Shown here: positions 11,633-25,150 of the stretch, piece by piece
How the letters are laid out: each line of letters starts with the position of its first letter
Numbering within the stretch: position 1 is the first letter of the stretch
DNA from: Thysanoteuthis rhombus
Taxonomy: Eukaryota > Mollusca > Cephalopoda > Oegopsida > Thysanoteuthidae
Length of the DNA stretch: 64,000 nucleotides
Reading direction: 5' to 3'
Assembly (NCBI GenBank): GCA_963457665.1
Contig: OY735237.1
Coordinates: 165,001-229,000 of the forward strand
The notes under the pieces: generated by a model
Database searches by the model: none
What the model saw: only the letters and a program-made list of their open reading frames with translations
Told to the model about the DNA's origin: nothing
Program-made: the position numbers and the translations under genes

Positions 11633-13953
11633 TTTCTATAAAATATATTTTAAAACTTATCTTCGAATGTTTTGTTTCAATGTTGACTTCTATTTGAACT
11701 TAAAAGACAATATTGCAGTTAGTCGGAACATTTATACATTTTGAAATTGTTTTAAACAGCAATCACTTTTGATCACTGCTTCTCAATATGAATTGTTCAG
11801 TTATTCCTTTAGCTTATTTCTCTGTTCATTGGGAATCGGTTGAAAAATTCCTTGATCTGAAATTTTCATATTCATATTTTTTTAAACTATCATCATCTCC
11901 ATGTTGTTTGTTATAAGTGTTTCAGCCATTGTACCCAACAGCCTGCTCCAGGTGTCATAAATGCTGAACGTTAAGACAAGACTCCTCTTCAAGGTGTTGG
12001 GGTAAAATGTTCTCATTCCACTACAGCTGGGTGGGAAGTTTCCCTCAAGTCATGGCGTTAGTGATGTTTCTTTTCGTAACCATTGTGGTGGGGGTTTAAA
12101 GGGTTGTTTAATCAAATGATTCAGCCGGAATGATTTTCGCTGCTTCCTCCCCATTATTTAAACATGTAAAATTCTTGAAGAATGGATATCGAAAACAGTC
12201 TCAGTCAGTCAGAATGATTTTTTGATTGTTTGCTCTTACTAAGAACAATCAATTTCATCTATTTTCATGTTTCTTATCATCTGAAAATATTTTTGATACC
12301 TGTTATAGAATGTCTTTCATTACAAGCACGTAGACATTTTTGAATGTCTATTTTGATATTTATAACTATACATTTTTGAATATAAGTTGATCCTGAGTAT
12401 AAGATGAGATCAAATTAGAGTGGAAAAGCCAAGTGAATTGGAGGATTTGAATATAACTTGAGCTGAACACTATAATCAAGGCATTCAACAATTTTGCCTT
12501 AGTGAGAAAAAAATGAATAAATAAACTCAAATGTAGGCTCCATATTTGCTTGAATATTTATTGATCACTGACTAAACATGTTATCTTCATTCAAAACGTA
12601 GAAAAATGAAAAACTAATAAATGAGCAGTTCACTCAAATCCATAGAAGTCTTGTTCATCTGATTCAGCAAACTGCTGTACTAGTTATTCTGTAATGACAT
12701 TGTCATGAGGATTATCTTATTTTGAGTAAACTGTTTTTCATGCTCAGTCAGCAGGTTCTTGCCAGGACATTGGTTGGAGCTGGGCAGGACCATTATAATC
12801 GCTCACTCCTTTCTTTATGACTGACTCGACTATATGTTGAGGTGTTAATTCTAGGCTACTTTTTAGGTGAAAACAAAAATTGAATTATATTCACAAATAT
12901 ATTGTAATGAAGTTAACAGTATCAACTCATATGGAAGAAGAAAAGTTATTGATATTTCTTTTACTTGGGGCTCGGTGAAATAGCAAAAGTAAACAAAAAC
13001 ATTGAAATTTATATAATTTCAAAATCTACAAAGGATATCTTTAGCTAAAAAAGTATTGAATTAAATCCTTTTTTTTACAATTTTTCAATACTTTATAGCC
13101 CAGCAAAATACAATAATGTCTGGAAATATTTCAAAAGCAATATAAGGAAAAATTATGCTCAATTTGTTGGTCATCCTCATGATGACCACATCACCATCAC
13201 AATGCCCCCCCCCCCGCCAAAAGATCAATCATCTATCTTCATTGAAGCACAATTTTCAAAGAGTGAAAAAATCTTCCACAACCCAATGAGAAAGATTGAT
13301 CAACAATGAATAATACATTAATAATTGAATCCAAAAAGCAATAATATCAATCTTATTAGTTGTCCTTTCACTGACCAAAATACCATCTCCATGCCAAAAA
13401 ACACATTACATTTTTTCTATTTTCTTACTTACCTTCATAGCAGCAATATCATCTAATACAACGATAACTTCTGCTGCCTAATGAGAAAGAGTAATCTACA
13501 ATCAACAATAAATAAAACAATGCAACTTACATCTATGTAATTCAAACTTCTAGGTCAACTTTTCATTAACTCTTACATATTCAGCATTTAATTACTTGTA
13601 TATAAAAGACATTTTATTCACAAGTGATGCTGAAAGCAGTTTTTGTCAGTAACCTATAGTGTTCATTTACGGATTCTTTACTCAATATTCTTTTGTAATC
13701 CATTCGTATTGCTTTGAAGTTATGCATGTTTGCAAGGTCAATGGTAGTAATCAATAGCTATCACTAAAAGAAAAAAACAAATTCTTCTTTTTAATCATCG
13801 TTCCACAAAAACAAAAGCACACAATGAGACAGAAGAGAGAACACAGTCTTTATTGCTCTGACTCAAACAACTAAATCAGAAAACTTAATTGCATAATTTC
13901 AGCCCCTTGAATAGAAGCTTAGGGTAGTCATTTCTAGAGTGAAGATTTCAGAC
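11633..13953. other. Spacer, nothing recognised
   Basis: AT-rich sequence with a C-rich homopolymer near 13205. No supported genes. Confidence 0.45.
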
Positions 13954-14094
13954 CAGGGGTTCCCAACCTGGGGTTCAAAAAGTTATCATTGGGGTGTGTT
14001 GTGAGCTGGTAAGAACACCTTTCAAAAACCTGGGGTCCATGGGAAAATTTGAGATAAAAGAGGTCTTTGGAATAGAAAATGTTGAAAACCACTG
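13954..14094. mobile_element. hAT-type MITE, 141 bp
   Basis: The left end 'caggggttcccaacc' and the complement of the right end 'cagtggttttcaac' are the imperfect terminal inverted repeats typical of hAT (Charlie-like) elements. The flanks are 'tttcagac' and 'ttctagac', an 8-bp target duplication with six matches, the length expected for hAT. There is no coding capacity. Confidence 0.75.
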
Positions 14095-15487
14095 TTCTAG
14101 ACTGAAAAAGAGAATCTGGGCAGACTGTTGTACACAACAGAAACATAAAAAAATACTTAACAATGGGAATTACATATAATAAAAATATGTTATCTGTTGT
14201 TAATGTAAATTCTTTTTATAAGCAGCCACATGAATGAATAGATAATTTGCCAGGACTATTGATCTATTTAGTAATTCATTCTGACTCAAATATCATTGAT
14301 AAGCAAGAATTCTTTGAAGTCAACATAGGTTTCTTCAGTTTTCAAGTGGTTCCGCATGGCTGATTCATGCCTTTCATAGTAACTTCATTCTGACTGTCAA
14401 ATAACAATATCATCTATAATCAGGATTTCTTGCAAGAATTCCTTAAAATATAGACAAAAATGCAAACTCTAGAGTTGACAAAATCAGAGAACATGGAATA
14501 TATTTCAAAACAAAGTTCGATTGAAATTTAAAATGTAAATTTTAAAAATGGAAACTAATTTTGATACAAAGAAAAAAAAGCAAAATATTTACATTTTGCA
14601 GTCAATTTATGGGTGATGAGCATTTATCTTCTCAAGTTTCCAACTGTTCAAAAGTTTCATATCCCCTTTCAAATGCCGGCCTTGTTTAATAATTTACAGT
14701 TTTCAATGACAACATACAGAATGGCTGAAAAATTATTTAAACAGAGCAGAAATTTTGATTGAATGACTTTTGGTTACTAGAGTGAAAAACTGGTACTTTA
14801 TGTAAGAGGAACTAAATAGAAAAGTTGCCAAACTAGCTAGTTGAATAATTTTCAACGAGATCGATATACATCTTGGAAATGATGCAATCATAGGCATCAA
14901 ACACATTTTGTGCTTATTTAAATACTTATGAGCAGTTCTTTTTAACTGAATGCTGATAGGTTTTTCAAAACAAAGAGCAGGGAATATTTTCTATTTCTAC
15001 GTCACACTATGTCATAGTAATCCATTTTTTTAAAATCAATACTCAATTTAATGTGAATTACTGGAGGAAGTAACTGTAGCAGAATCAGTATCATTACCAA
15101 CTAAAGTTCTCAAAGCTCATTCCGTTGGTCCCTGCACAAAACTAATACAATTCTAACCCCATTGGATAAAGGAGTAAAAATTCAAGATTTGATTTTTCAT
15201 TAGCTAAGCAAAATACCAAAGACTATTCATTTTAACATTCAGATTAAAAGAACTTCAAGTTAGCAATAGCTTGCATTGAAATGTCACAGGCAAACCTTTT
15301 CATATCCAGTTTTTAGATGAAAAAAATCTTTGAATATTGCAGAAGCATACATGGAAGGAAAGGTAACCAAGATAAAATATTTTATAACCTTTCATATTCT
15401 TTTCTTCCCATGGTAGTAAAATTTTCAAGAGCTGACCTTTTTTTTTCATTAGTATAGATATTTTTACATTCCTGAGATTATACAAGT
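14095..15487. other. Spacer with one short dispersed motif
   Basis: Mostly featureless. The segment 'caacataggtttcttcag' at about 14323 recurs at about 18608 and, inverted, near 21335, so it belongs to a further dispersed repeat of unknown extent. Confidence 0.4.
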
Positions 15488-15493
15488 TTTATT
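15488..15493 (-). terminator. Candidate poly(A) signal for zinc-finger locus A
   Basis: AATAAA on the minus strand, about 270 bp beyond the last decayed finger of locus A. Its position fits a 3' UTR, but such hexamers are common in AT-rich DNA. Confidence 0.35.
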
Positions 15494-15762
15494 CAATCAT
15501 TTTCTCCTGGGGCAAACCAGGAAGCCATCACATTTCCAATGTATGAGTGAAGCAATCCTATTCCAAATTCAGTCACTCTTATCTTCCCCTCACTCAATTG
15601 GGACTAATAGCCATCTTTAAATCTTTCTGAAAACTGTTGACATGATCCACATGTGCCAGAGGACAATGGGTACAGCGCAACATGAGCATGAGATTTTCAA
15701 AGTTTTCAAATTGACCTGCGAAAATCATATGCACACGATTATGGTTTCTCTACAGTATATGT

Positions 15763-16058
15763 CTAGGAGTGATAACTGAACTGTGTGAAAATGCTGAAAT
15801 ACACACTCAACACGAACACATTTCTCCCCAGTGTGTTTTGCATATGAGCATGTAAATTTGCACTACGTGAAAATGATAAATTAAACACTTCACATGAATA
15901 CATATTCCCTCCACGGTGAGTTTTTGAATTTGAATTGTCTGAAAATGCTGAGCTACACAACTCATACAGTTTATCACAAGTGTGTGTCTGCATGCTGGTT
16001 CTCAAAGTTGATCTGTGTAAATGCTGAACTACACACACAGCATAAAGTCGGTTTCTCT
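15763..16058 (-). pseudogene. Decayed 3' fingers of zinc-finger locus A
   Basis: About three to four further C2H2 units follow the stop of the intact frame, in shifted frames. Recognisable pieces are LCCVCSSAFTQI, then [16 protein letters not shown], then MYSCEVFNLSFSRSANLHAH. Zinc ligands are lost (second Cys to Phe, missing His) and the linkers are broken. The reading frame is lost at the junction by a 2-bp contraction of the ACACAC linker codons plus a G-to-A change that makes TAG. Confidence 0.8.
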
Positions 16059-17501
16059 CTAGTGTGTCTGCATGTGTCTTTTTAAAGTTGATATCTGCGT
16101 AAATGTTGAGCCACACACTTCACATAAATATGGTTTCTTTCCAGTGTGTGTCCGCATGTGTTTCTTAAAATCTGAATCCCTTGAAAATGCTGAACCACAC
16201 ACTTCACATGAATATGGTTTCTCGCCAGTGTGTATTCGCATGTGCATTTTCAAACTTGACACCTGGGTAAATGCTGAACCACATATTTCACATGAATATG
16301 GCTTCTCTCCAGTGTGTGTTCGCATGTGAATTTTCAAATATCCTCTCTGTGAAAATACTGAACCACACACTCCACATGAATATGGTTTCTCTCCAGTGTG
16401 TGTTCGCATATGAATTTTTAAATTTGAATTGTCTGAAAAGGCTGACCCACACACTTCACATGAATATGGTTTCTCCCCGGTATGAGTCCGCATATGCCTT
16501 TTCAAATCTGAACACTGTCTAAATGCAGAACCGCACACTTCACATGGATATGGTTTGTCTCTGGTGTGTGTTTGCAAATGACTTTTCAAAGATGCTCTCT
16601 GTTTAAATGCTGAGCCACATATTCCACATGGATAAGGTTTCTCATCACTGTGGGTCTGCATGTGACTTTTTAAATGCGATCTTGATGTGAATGCTGAATC
16701 ACATACTACACATGAATATGGTTTCTCCCCAGTATGTGTTCGAACGTGAGTTTTTAGATCTGAATCCCTTAAAAATGTTGAACCACATACTTCACATGAA
16801 TATGGTTTCTCTCCAGAGTGGGTCCGCATGTGTCTTTTTAAAAGTGATTTCTCTGTAAATGCCAAACGACAAACTTCACATGGATATGGTTTCTCACCAG
16901 TGTGTGTTCGCATGTGAATTTTTAAATATGAACTCCGTGAAAATGCTGATCTACATACTTCACATGAATACGGCTTTTCACCAGTGTGTGTTCGAATGTG
17001 AGTTTTTAAATCTGAATTCCTTGAAAAAGTTGAATCACATATTTCACATGAATATGGTTTTTCTCCAGTGTGAGTTCGCATGTGTCTCTTTAAAAGTGAC
17101 CTCTCTGTGAATGCTAAACCACATACTTCACAAGAATATGGTTTCTCTCCAGTGTGTGTTCGTTTGTGTATTCTCAAATATGAACTCCGTGAAAATGCTG
17201 AACCACACACTCCACATGGGTATGGTTTCTCGCCAGTGTGTGTTCGCACATGAGTTTTTAAATCTGAATTCCTCAAAAATGTTGAATCACATACTACACA
17301 TGAATATGATTTCTCTTCAGTGTGTGTCTGCATGTGTCCCTTTAAAACTGATTTTTCTGTAAACTCTGAACCACATACTTCGCATGAATATGGCTTTTCA
17401 CCTGTGCGCGTTTGCAAATGTGTCTCTAAATGGGAACTCTGTGAAAATTCCATTCCGCTACCCCCACTTGAATTGGCATTCTCTTCGATGTATGTGTCCA
17501 T
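16059..17501 (-). CDS. C2H2 zinc-finger protein, locus A, 16 fingers
   Basis: Predicted nuclear sequence-specific DNA-binding protein of 480 residues from the first ATG ([14 protein letters not shown]). The open frame extends up to 17618 but only to a GTG, so I use the ATG. A broken finger without its cysteines comes first, then 16 uninterrupted C2H2 fingers of exactly 28 residues (C-x2-C-x12-H-x3-H), most joined by TGEKP linkers with the signature [10 protein letters not shown]. Specificity residues (-1,2,3,6) repeat as E-S-[VL]-[GR], R-S-D-T, R-S-Y-I in fingers 1-3 and 4-6, then E-S-L-R, R-S-D-T in 7-8. This shows duplication of a three-finger, 252-bp block. No KRAB, BTB, SCAN or ZAD domain is visible. 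The array ends at a frameshift-made stop and more decayed fingers follow. A good 3' splice site lies upstream at 17893. The finger fold is certain; expression is not shown. Confidence 0.85.
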   Translation of the reverse strand: MDTYIEENANSSGGSGMEFSQSSHLETHLQTRTGEKPYSCEVCGSEFTEKSVLKGHMQTHTEEKSYSCVVCDSTFLRNSDLKTHVRTHTGEKPYPCGVCGSAFSRSSYLRIHKRTHTGEKPYSCEVCGLAFTERSLLKRHMRTHTGEKPYSCEICDSTFSRNSDLKTHIRTHTGEKPYSCEVCRSAFSRSSYLKIHMRTHTGEKPYPCEVCRLAFTEKSLLKRHMRTHSGEKPYSCEVCGSTFLRDSDLKTHVRTHTGEKPYSCVVCDSAFTSRSHLKSHMQTHSDEKPYPCGICGSAFKQRASLKSHLQTHTRDKPYPCEVCGSAFRQCSDLKRHMRTHTGEKPYSCEVCGSAFSDNSNLKIHMRTHTGEKPYSCGVCGSVFSQRGYLKIHMRTHTGEKPYSCEICGSAFTQVSSLKMHMRIHTGEKPYSCEVCGSAFSRDSDFKKHMRTHTGKKPYLCEVCGSTFTQISTLKRHMQTH

Positions 17502-17908
17502 GAGTATCTTTTCATGAAAACTCCTCAAAACGGACACACTGACAATCGATATGATTTCACTGACACCCTGTACTTGAATGTGATGGACACAGTGAAAATT
17601 ACAATCCACTCCCTTCACTTAAAAAGGGGTTCATTGTTAGCATGTCTATTTTTTACGTGGACTCCTTTGAATGACTGTATTGACACTCGACACATGAATA
17701 TAGCTTCCTTTAGGTATCTTCTTTCAAATGGGTTATTAATATAAGTTCTCCAAAACACAGAGTTCATTTCATGAGAATGCGTTTTTCAAATGCACATACA
17801 ATGTATACATTATCTTGATCAACATAGTTTCTCAATAGAATATTCATATACAGCCATCAGAGTTCAATATTTTTCCACAACAGGTGAAATCTCTGAAAGA
17901 AGAGGAGG
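17502..17908 (-). pseudogene. Decayed 5' part of finger exon A with 3' splice site
   Basis: Reading minus-strand from 17908, 'CCTCCTCTTCTTTCAG' is a strong polypyrimidine tract plus AG (intron ends at 17893, exon begins 17892). The following 390 bp contain finger traces in mixed frames, for example AIFMCRVSIQSFKG (about 17700) and [10 protein letters not shown] (about 17590), with stops between. So the annotated ATG lies inside a formerly longer array. If the exon is used, translation would have to start internally, downstream of several stops. Confidence 0.6.
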
Positions 17909-20654
17909 TTTTATGAAAGATCATATACTTATCGGTTATTTGTAATTATATAGATATATGAACACAATTTAGGTTTAAATCAATTCCAGCAAATTATAAA
18001 TTTTGTTATAAATAGTATGGATATGAAATCAGTAAAAAAAATCATAAATCAAAAAAAAAACACGATTTTTACATATTGTGGGATGAAATAAGTATTTGGA
18101 CACTTACAACATATATATAAATGAAGATTAAACAACATTTAGCTAAGAAGAATCAATTAGCATTACTTGATTTTTCATTTATTTTCTATTGCCTCAAATC
18201 AAACAAATTTTTCAAATATTTTAAGATCATAGTTGTCAATGCTAATTCTATCCAACACCAATTAGCATTGTTTCATCATTATTTCATCTATAAGAATTTG
18301 TACAGGTATCAAAAATGGAGGTACAGACATGCAATCTGCAGAAAAGATTATTTTTCAAGCCATGATATTTCATGTTTTCTCTCATAAAAGTCACATCATA
18401 ATAAAAGGCAAAGATTAAAAAATACATAAAGAAATATTTTGCAAAACTATAGTGGGAACGTTTAGAATTTTTCTGGTGGGAATCCAATTTTCTTATTTCC
18501 AACATCATTTGCAGAATTTCAGCTAAGTTTTCTGATGGTCACTAGAAACCAATATTAAAAACAATGGGTCTATTTTCATAATTAGAAACTATTAACCAAA
18601 ATTGCCAACATAGGTTTCTTCAATTTTCAAGTGATTCCGGCTTCTCTGAAGGTTAGAGTGGTCATGTTACCACCATGACCTACAAAAAATTACTAGCAAA
18701 ATTTTTTTTGATTTTCAAAAAAATAGAAATTGAGACCCTTTTTCTTGAGAAGTGCCTTTGTTAGTAACATCTTATATATTAACTTCACAAGGGGTAAGCT
18801 CGATTATGTTAAATAAAGAGACTAAATTCTCCAAAGTGGTAGTTCCTATATGACAGATGGAAAGTAAAGGTCTATTTTAGCATCATAGTTACACTATAAA
18901 TAGCCTCCCCTCAGACCAAAAAACAACAAAATTAGAGAAAAATTGAAAAAAAAAAATTTATAGAAAAATTGAAAGCCTTATTGATTGAAATCACAAAAAA
19001 TTACAAAATAGAGATACATTCTACAAAAACAGCACTATTAGTTAATAATCTATTCTTGACCCAAACATTTTTTTAGAAGTGAACCAGGCGATCATTTTTT
19101 TTTTTCTTTCCAAAAGCTTTTTAAATCTTTCATTAAAAGGACCCATGCTGATTTCAGGATTTTGAACAATTGGCAGACTTGCTTCAGAAGATCATACACA
19201 TAAATTTCTTTTCTTTTCAAGAAAAATGATTTATTGGCATTCTTTCAGCGGAAAAATTATTTACGAATTTCCATTCATATCAACCTGTGTATTAGAAGAA
19301 AATATAAACAAATACTTGAATAATCAAAAGATTTTAAAAATCTATGTATAATAGTAGTTGAAGATCAGAATAACCTGTGGACTGAAACGTTTTACTAAAC
19401 ATGAACATATTTTAAATTTCACACATGCGCATATCTGAAAATATAACCATTAATTTCATTAGTTGATCAACCATAGCCACTAAAGATGGCAAAGCGTTCT
19501 ATCTCTGTTTATATGTACTTGTGTTTGTGTGTTCCAGTGCTCCTGACCATACTGTCTTATCTACAGACAGGAAAACTGGCATCAGTACTCCCCTAGATTC
19601 CTTCTAAAAATACTTTTAATTTTTTCAAAAGATTTTGGAGGCTTTATTTGGATGGATTTATTAATAACATCCAGATTCTCCAGAGTCTAAATATTTTTTA
19701 AACTCAATTTTGGATGTTTTACAATGGGAAACAAAAGTTACATCATTAATAGAATTTATTCGGACCATATTTATTCTTTGATTCAATTTTTCACATGAAA
19801 AATTTTGACTGATGGCGAGACATTTTTTAAAAGTCAAAAGTAACATTAATATAGAGATATACATAAATGAATGTTAAAAGGATAATGAGATTATCAGAAA
19901 AAATATCTTCTCTTAAAAAAACTTTTCAATTATCAAGTGATCCTGTCTCTAATATTTTTTGGATGTTTTTAATATGAGGACATCTTTTCATAAAAACACA
20001 GTCATTTTAAAAACAGAAGAAATTTTGCAAACGATTTTTATAGCTAACGGCATGGGGCTATTGGACTCAGCATTAGAGGGGACCTACTCTAGACAATTGT
20101 TCATTTTTTTTTTAATGATAAACTCAGGGGGAAAGGGAGTTATAGTTATAGAATAATATTGCATCCCCTGCCAAAAAATGAATCGCTGTCATAGTTGATA
20201 CATTTTGGTTACAATAATCCCACTATGTACCCTACCTCTCTGTGACCCACCTACCCAACTTGTTGTTCTAGACAGTGATCACAGAGGTTGACATGCAGCT
20301 GATTCGAGTGATCAATTTCAAACAGGAATGGGTGTAGGAGAGAAAAATCAGATCATATACTTGCACTCGCTCATTTTCTTAATCTCTCTCCCTACATCAT
20401 TCAAATAAGCTTACTGTAAATAAAAATAATAATAATAATAATAATAATGATAGAAAAATTTACAAGCATTATGTTTTCGCAATGAAGTTTGCAGGAAATT
20501 TATGAGGGTAAAGAATGCCTATGATTAATGTTAAAAAAGAAACAAGATACGCAAAAAAATTGAAAAAAAGACTTTATAAACAATGAAAGGGTAAAGGTGA
20601 GTCTCTGAATGACAGAAATGAAATGGCCAAGTCAAGGATTTGTGATGGTTACTA
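17909..20654. other. Probable intron of locus A, little recognised
   Basis: AT-rich spacer upstream of the finger exon A acceptor. It holds the R2 fragment at 18840, a 'caacataggtttcttcaa' dispersed motif at about 18608 and an (AAT)n run at 20423-20448. Open frames here look random. Confidence 0.45.
18840..18910 (+). repeat. Dispersed repeat R2 fragment
   Basis: Carries 'ggaaagtaaaggtc' followed by 'catcatagttacactataaa', the R2 core. Confidence 0.5.
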
Positions 20655-21213
20655 GGTTGGTGCAAAAATAATTGCATTTTTCATCTTAAACTTTGATGCT
20701 TATTTTTTTAGAATAGACTATTATTTAACAAGGTTTGTTGAATATACGATTTCAAAGCGTGAATCAAATTGAGCTCAACATTTTCTTTTCATCATTCATT
20801 TTGCTTTATTTTAGGCTGTCAAATCGAAAATGGAAAAAAATCAAATTTAAATTTTGGGGGATGAATCCAAAATGGAATGTACAGCAGAGGAAACTGCTTG
20901 CAATATCAACCAAGTATTTGGCCAGGGGACCCTTAAAGAGCATACAGCTCAACTTTGGTTCCAAATATTTCTAAACAGAGACTGGAGCCTTGAAGATGTG
21001 GATATCTTCCAATGATTGACAACATCCAATTAGGAATCATTATCAAGGAGGACCCAGGCAAAACAATTCCTATGATTGCAGAGGAGCTAAACGTTGATTA
21101 TTCTGACATTTGCACCAAATTGGAAAAGCAAAATGGCTTGATATGTCATGCAAATGATCCTGAATGAAAAAGAAAAAAAAAAAACGAAGAATGCAATTAT
21201 TTTTGCACCAACC
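20655..21213 (+). mobile_element. mariner (Tc1/mariner) deletion derivative
   Basis: Terminal inverted repeats 'ggttggtgcaaaaataattg' (left) and its complement at 21186-21213 are near identical over about 28 bp and match the mariner end type. The left flank is TA; the right flank is TG, a likely mutated TA duplication. Inside, the plus strand still reads a mariner helix-turn-helix N-terminus across a stop and a shift: NINQVFGQGTLKEHTAQLWF, then RDWSLEDVD, then IAEELNVDYSD. The catalytic D,D34D region is absent, so the 559-bp element cannot move by itself. Confidence 0.85.
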
Positions 21214-24200
21214 TGATAAAAGATATGCAAAATTGCTAAAAAATGTTCATCACTATGCTAGATATTCAAAGGTTTAGCCCTCTGACAATATGCTTGATCC
21301 ATACATAGATAGCCAGCAAAACCAATTTGTGACCTGAAGAAACCCATGTTGACAATTTAGGTGATAGTTTTGATTGATGGTTCTAATCATTGATTTACAT
21401 TCAAAGGTACCAAACATTGCTAGTATGAATTAATGAGTCTAATCTAATGAAAATCTACACGGCTATGACAGTATGTTCCAATTAGTTATTTCATTTCGTC
21501 TAAAAAAACACATTAAATGTAAGCTTCAAGTTTTTTTCAACAAAAATAAAAACAAAAAATACAGACTCCAACATCCACACAATTTTTGCTTCATGCAGAA
21601 GCAGAACTTTTATTTTTTTTTAAATTAATTCTTAGTTTTCTTACCATAAACAGAAAATGTAAAATAAATCAATTTACTTATTCACTCATGCAATATTTTT
21701 GCCATTTCAAAAAAAAAAGATACACTAAAACAAACAATTAGAAAATATCAAATTTCTCAAGCATCAACAATATTGTACTATAAGAGGCCAACTCTCGTCA
21801 GCTTGAACTCAGCTACTCAATTGTCTCTTAAGACCTGCAACTATGTTTTGCTCTGCATTCAGTTAGCTAATTCTACCATCACATGTACAGGAACTGTCAT
21901 AAACACACACATAAGGCGTACTTTTGAAACCTTACATTTTTCTGCAATTTCTATTTATCACCATATTTTCCAATACTGGAAATATGTCAGCAGAAGGGAG
22001 TTTTTTTCAACAGCTGTAAAAAAACAGACATAAGTTGTAAAGAACTTTTCAGTTTCCGATCTGATCAATATTAAGATTTTATAAAATTTCCACTAAGTAT
22101 CAAAATAGGAAATTTAGTGTATTGAGAAAAGATGTACATACATTTCTCATTAAGTTACAAAGATCCTTTCTTGATTAACCACAGACCAAGCAAAATAGAA
22201 TTAGAAAAGAACAGAATCAAATTCATTTTGACCAAAATGTTTGAGCATCTCTGCTCAGTACCACATGCTACCTTCCATGTAAATTGAAGAGCGTAGATCT
22301 CAGCAAGCACTGATTTGTATCTTCCTGAATATTTATACTGTAGATGTAAATTATCCTTGCCTTGAAGCTAATTTTTTTACATTCACATTCTAACATTTAT
22401 GTCAACTTTCAGTATGCTTTTTATTACACTAGATTTATCACTTTTGAAATAGTCTTAAAATATGTTTCATCATTTTTGTTATACAACTGACATGTATGTA
22501 TCTTCTTATTGACATTTCTCTTCTGTAATCGAATATGCATATTTCATTTTTTTTGCTTATATTTCTCTTTCGTGTATTGAACATTCATATTTAACTACAT
22601 CATTATCAAAACAGTATCTAAATATATACATGTTTACTATTCAAAAGACACTATGAACATTACGTTATTTCTATGGTCAGACGATCATTCAGTTTCTCTC
22701 CAAAACAACTCTTCATTACAATTGTGACCTATTCAATTTCTACAAAGAAATATTTCTCTGAGAAATTCATCTTCCACAGTTAGTAGAGAACATCACATAC
22801 ACTACATGTATATACCCAAACCATACATAAATCCAATGTATTGAACACTGATTACAAAAATATTTATGGGCAATTTGAAATAGGGGGACAACTTATTTCC
22901 ATTTGGTACAGAACTATTGCTGGCTCCGTAAATATCACCAGTAAAAACAGCATGGATTCCTTCAATGGAAGACAGCCAAAATTATTGAAAAGCCTTGACA
23001 TAGTTATTTAGGGCAATCTCTTTCAAAAGTATCTATGCTGTTGAAGTGATATTTGCTACAGGAGATACAATGAATTTCTTCTTTAGAAATGGGAACCGTT
23101 TATAATTATATTTTTTTCTCTTTTGAGGAAAGATTTCTTGTATAATTCAATGAATAGTATTCCTTTTTTTATGTCTATCGTATGCTTTCCCTCAGTAGAA
23201 CTTGGCTGGGTAGATTTTATTATTTTGGAGTTTTGAATCCAGGACAAAAGGACAACAGTCAAAATGTAAGCAGTGTAGTATGGACTACTGCAAATTGCAA
23301 TTATGATTGGTCAAAGACATCAGTCGAGAAGTCAAGACTGTAGTACAAATATTTCAACTGAATTTGTACAAAAAAATTTAATTCAGTATTTTTTTTTTAA
23401 TTTGAATGAATAAAGGTTTCACTATGATTTGATTTGATTTCATACCATATGTTGCAACAAGAATCGTACTTATATTTTTTTAAATGTATAGAAATAAGAT
23501 AAATCAAAAATTTCAAATGAAACCAGTAATATCTTGGGACAACTCTTTACAACTAAAATTAGAAATATCTGTCAATCTTTCAATGCTTTTACATAGCCCT
23601 TGAAAGTCATAACTAGTCTCTAAAGAGTTTTATCTCTAATTAAAAGGTATAATGTTGTTATCAGATTTCATGCCATGGATATATAGAGCAAAGTAAATAT
23701 CTATTCACAGAACCAATTTGCAGTTTCCACAACCAAGTTGCTACATAGATTGTCTGATTGAGCTGAAATTTGGTACTGGAGACTTTTAGACCAAAGTGCA
23801 ACTTTTGCTTCTACCAAACAATAAAGTGTCCTTACACTGGCTAAAGCTCCAACAGTTCTTGCTTAGAAAACTGATCCTCCACTACTTTAAATGCTGACAC
23901 TCTAAAACAGTCTTAACCGGCTTTAAATCTGATTAAACATTTAGATGATTAGATATAATAGAAAAAAATATTGCCTTTGAAATTCATTTTATGTCCTAGA
24001 AATAGAAATCATGTAAATCAGTTGATTCAGCCTCTTTCATATAAATGGAGCTGTTACTATATATTGTTACTATGTATTGTATATTATATATAGCTGTATT
24101 TGGTTAATTTAGTTCAGTGAATGAGACCTGATGAAAGTAGAGTGGGTGGTGAAGCAAACTAAAGATCTACTCCTAGATCCCATTTGACAAGGAAGTCTTC

Positions 24201-24299
24201 ACCAATCACAGTTTCTTTCCTACAGAGTTGTGGAAATTTGTTATTGGACACTTTTGGATCAAGGCGTAAGTAAAACACTACTTGCTCAGTTCCCGTTTG
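21214..24299. other. Spacer, nothing recognised
   Basis: About 3 kb of AT-rich sequence in the inferred intron of locus A. Several open frames of 60-86 codons have random composition and no domain. Confidence 0.45.
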
Positions 24300-24515
24300 C
24301 AGTATGTGAAATACACTTGAAAATGACAAGCCCCTGAAGTAGGGTCATTCACTTCACCAGCTATTTTACCCATAGCTCATGGGAGAAATGTTCTCATGCC
24401 TTCCCGAGGGGCATCAATGGAAAGTTAACACAAATTGACCCAGCTAGAAATTAAACTCTTTCCAAAGAGTCAATTACCAGAGCCATTAATGCCATGACCA
24501 CCTCACACCTCCAAT
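24300..24515 (-). mobile_element. Possible tRNA-derived SINE
   Basis: On the minus strand from about 24515, 'ggtcatggcattaatggctc' resembles an A box and 'agagtttaatttctagc' a B box about 45 bp further, followed by a non-tRNA body. Both boxes are divergent. Confidence 0.35.
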
Positions 24516-25065
24516 AAATCACAATAATAAAAGGACATGGGACAGATGATGTTACAGTTACCAGTACAAAAACCAGAATCAGAAAATCTGGTCTTTTATG
24601 ATTATGCAAGCTCCAAACTGCTGCAATACAGACAAAACAAGGTGGAGCCGAAGTTGGCTTTGAAAACCAACTCTAAGACGCCAAGATTAAAGGCTCAAGG
24701 GTCTTATGGACAAAGATAAGAAAAAATTTGACTGTATGAGATTGGCTCCAAAAAGCTAATTCTATGTTATTAATTCAAATGTAATTCTCAGTCCTAAGTA
24801 CAGTTGAAGCTTATTTTTAGCTACTGCAGAATAGTTGAAAAATAAACCTGTTTTAGCAAAACATACTGATTTATTTTCATTTTATAAAATAAATTGCATT
24901 CTAAATAGTTGAAATCCCCGGTTTTAGCAACAATTGCTGAAAACATGGTTCAACTGAATTCAATTAGCTATGTATTATAGGAGCGTACTTACTAAAATTA
25001 TACACAGATAATTGGTGAAATATTTCTACATATGGCAGCAAAATTACGAAGACAATTTCAGTAAG

Positions 25066-25150
25066 CACTTTGGTAATGTAGTGGTTAGTGCTCTGGCCTA
25101 CTGCCATGAAGATCTAGGTTCAAATTCCAGAGAGGATAATGCAGGTTTTT
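25066..25150 (+). mobile_element. tRNA-derived SINE head
   Basis: A-box 'aatgtagtggttagtgc' and B-box 'ggttcaaattcc' are spaced as in a tRNA gene, followed by 'agagaggataatgcagg' and a poly-T stretch. It is a tRNA-type SINE or tRNA pseudogene; arm pairing is imperfect. Confidence 0.6.

Noticed and set aside
16072-17517. Series of 60-85-codon plus-strand frames
   Set aside because: Antisense shadows of the locus A finger array, broken at the 84-bp period.
17502-17618. Longer start for zinc-finger protein A
   Set aside because: The extended frame begins with GTG and covers decayed finger sequence. An animal gene would use the ATG at 17501 or be spliced differently.
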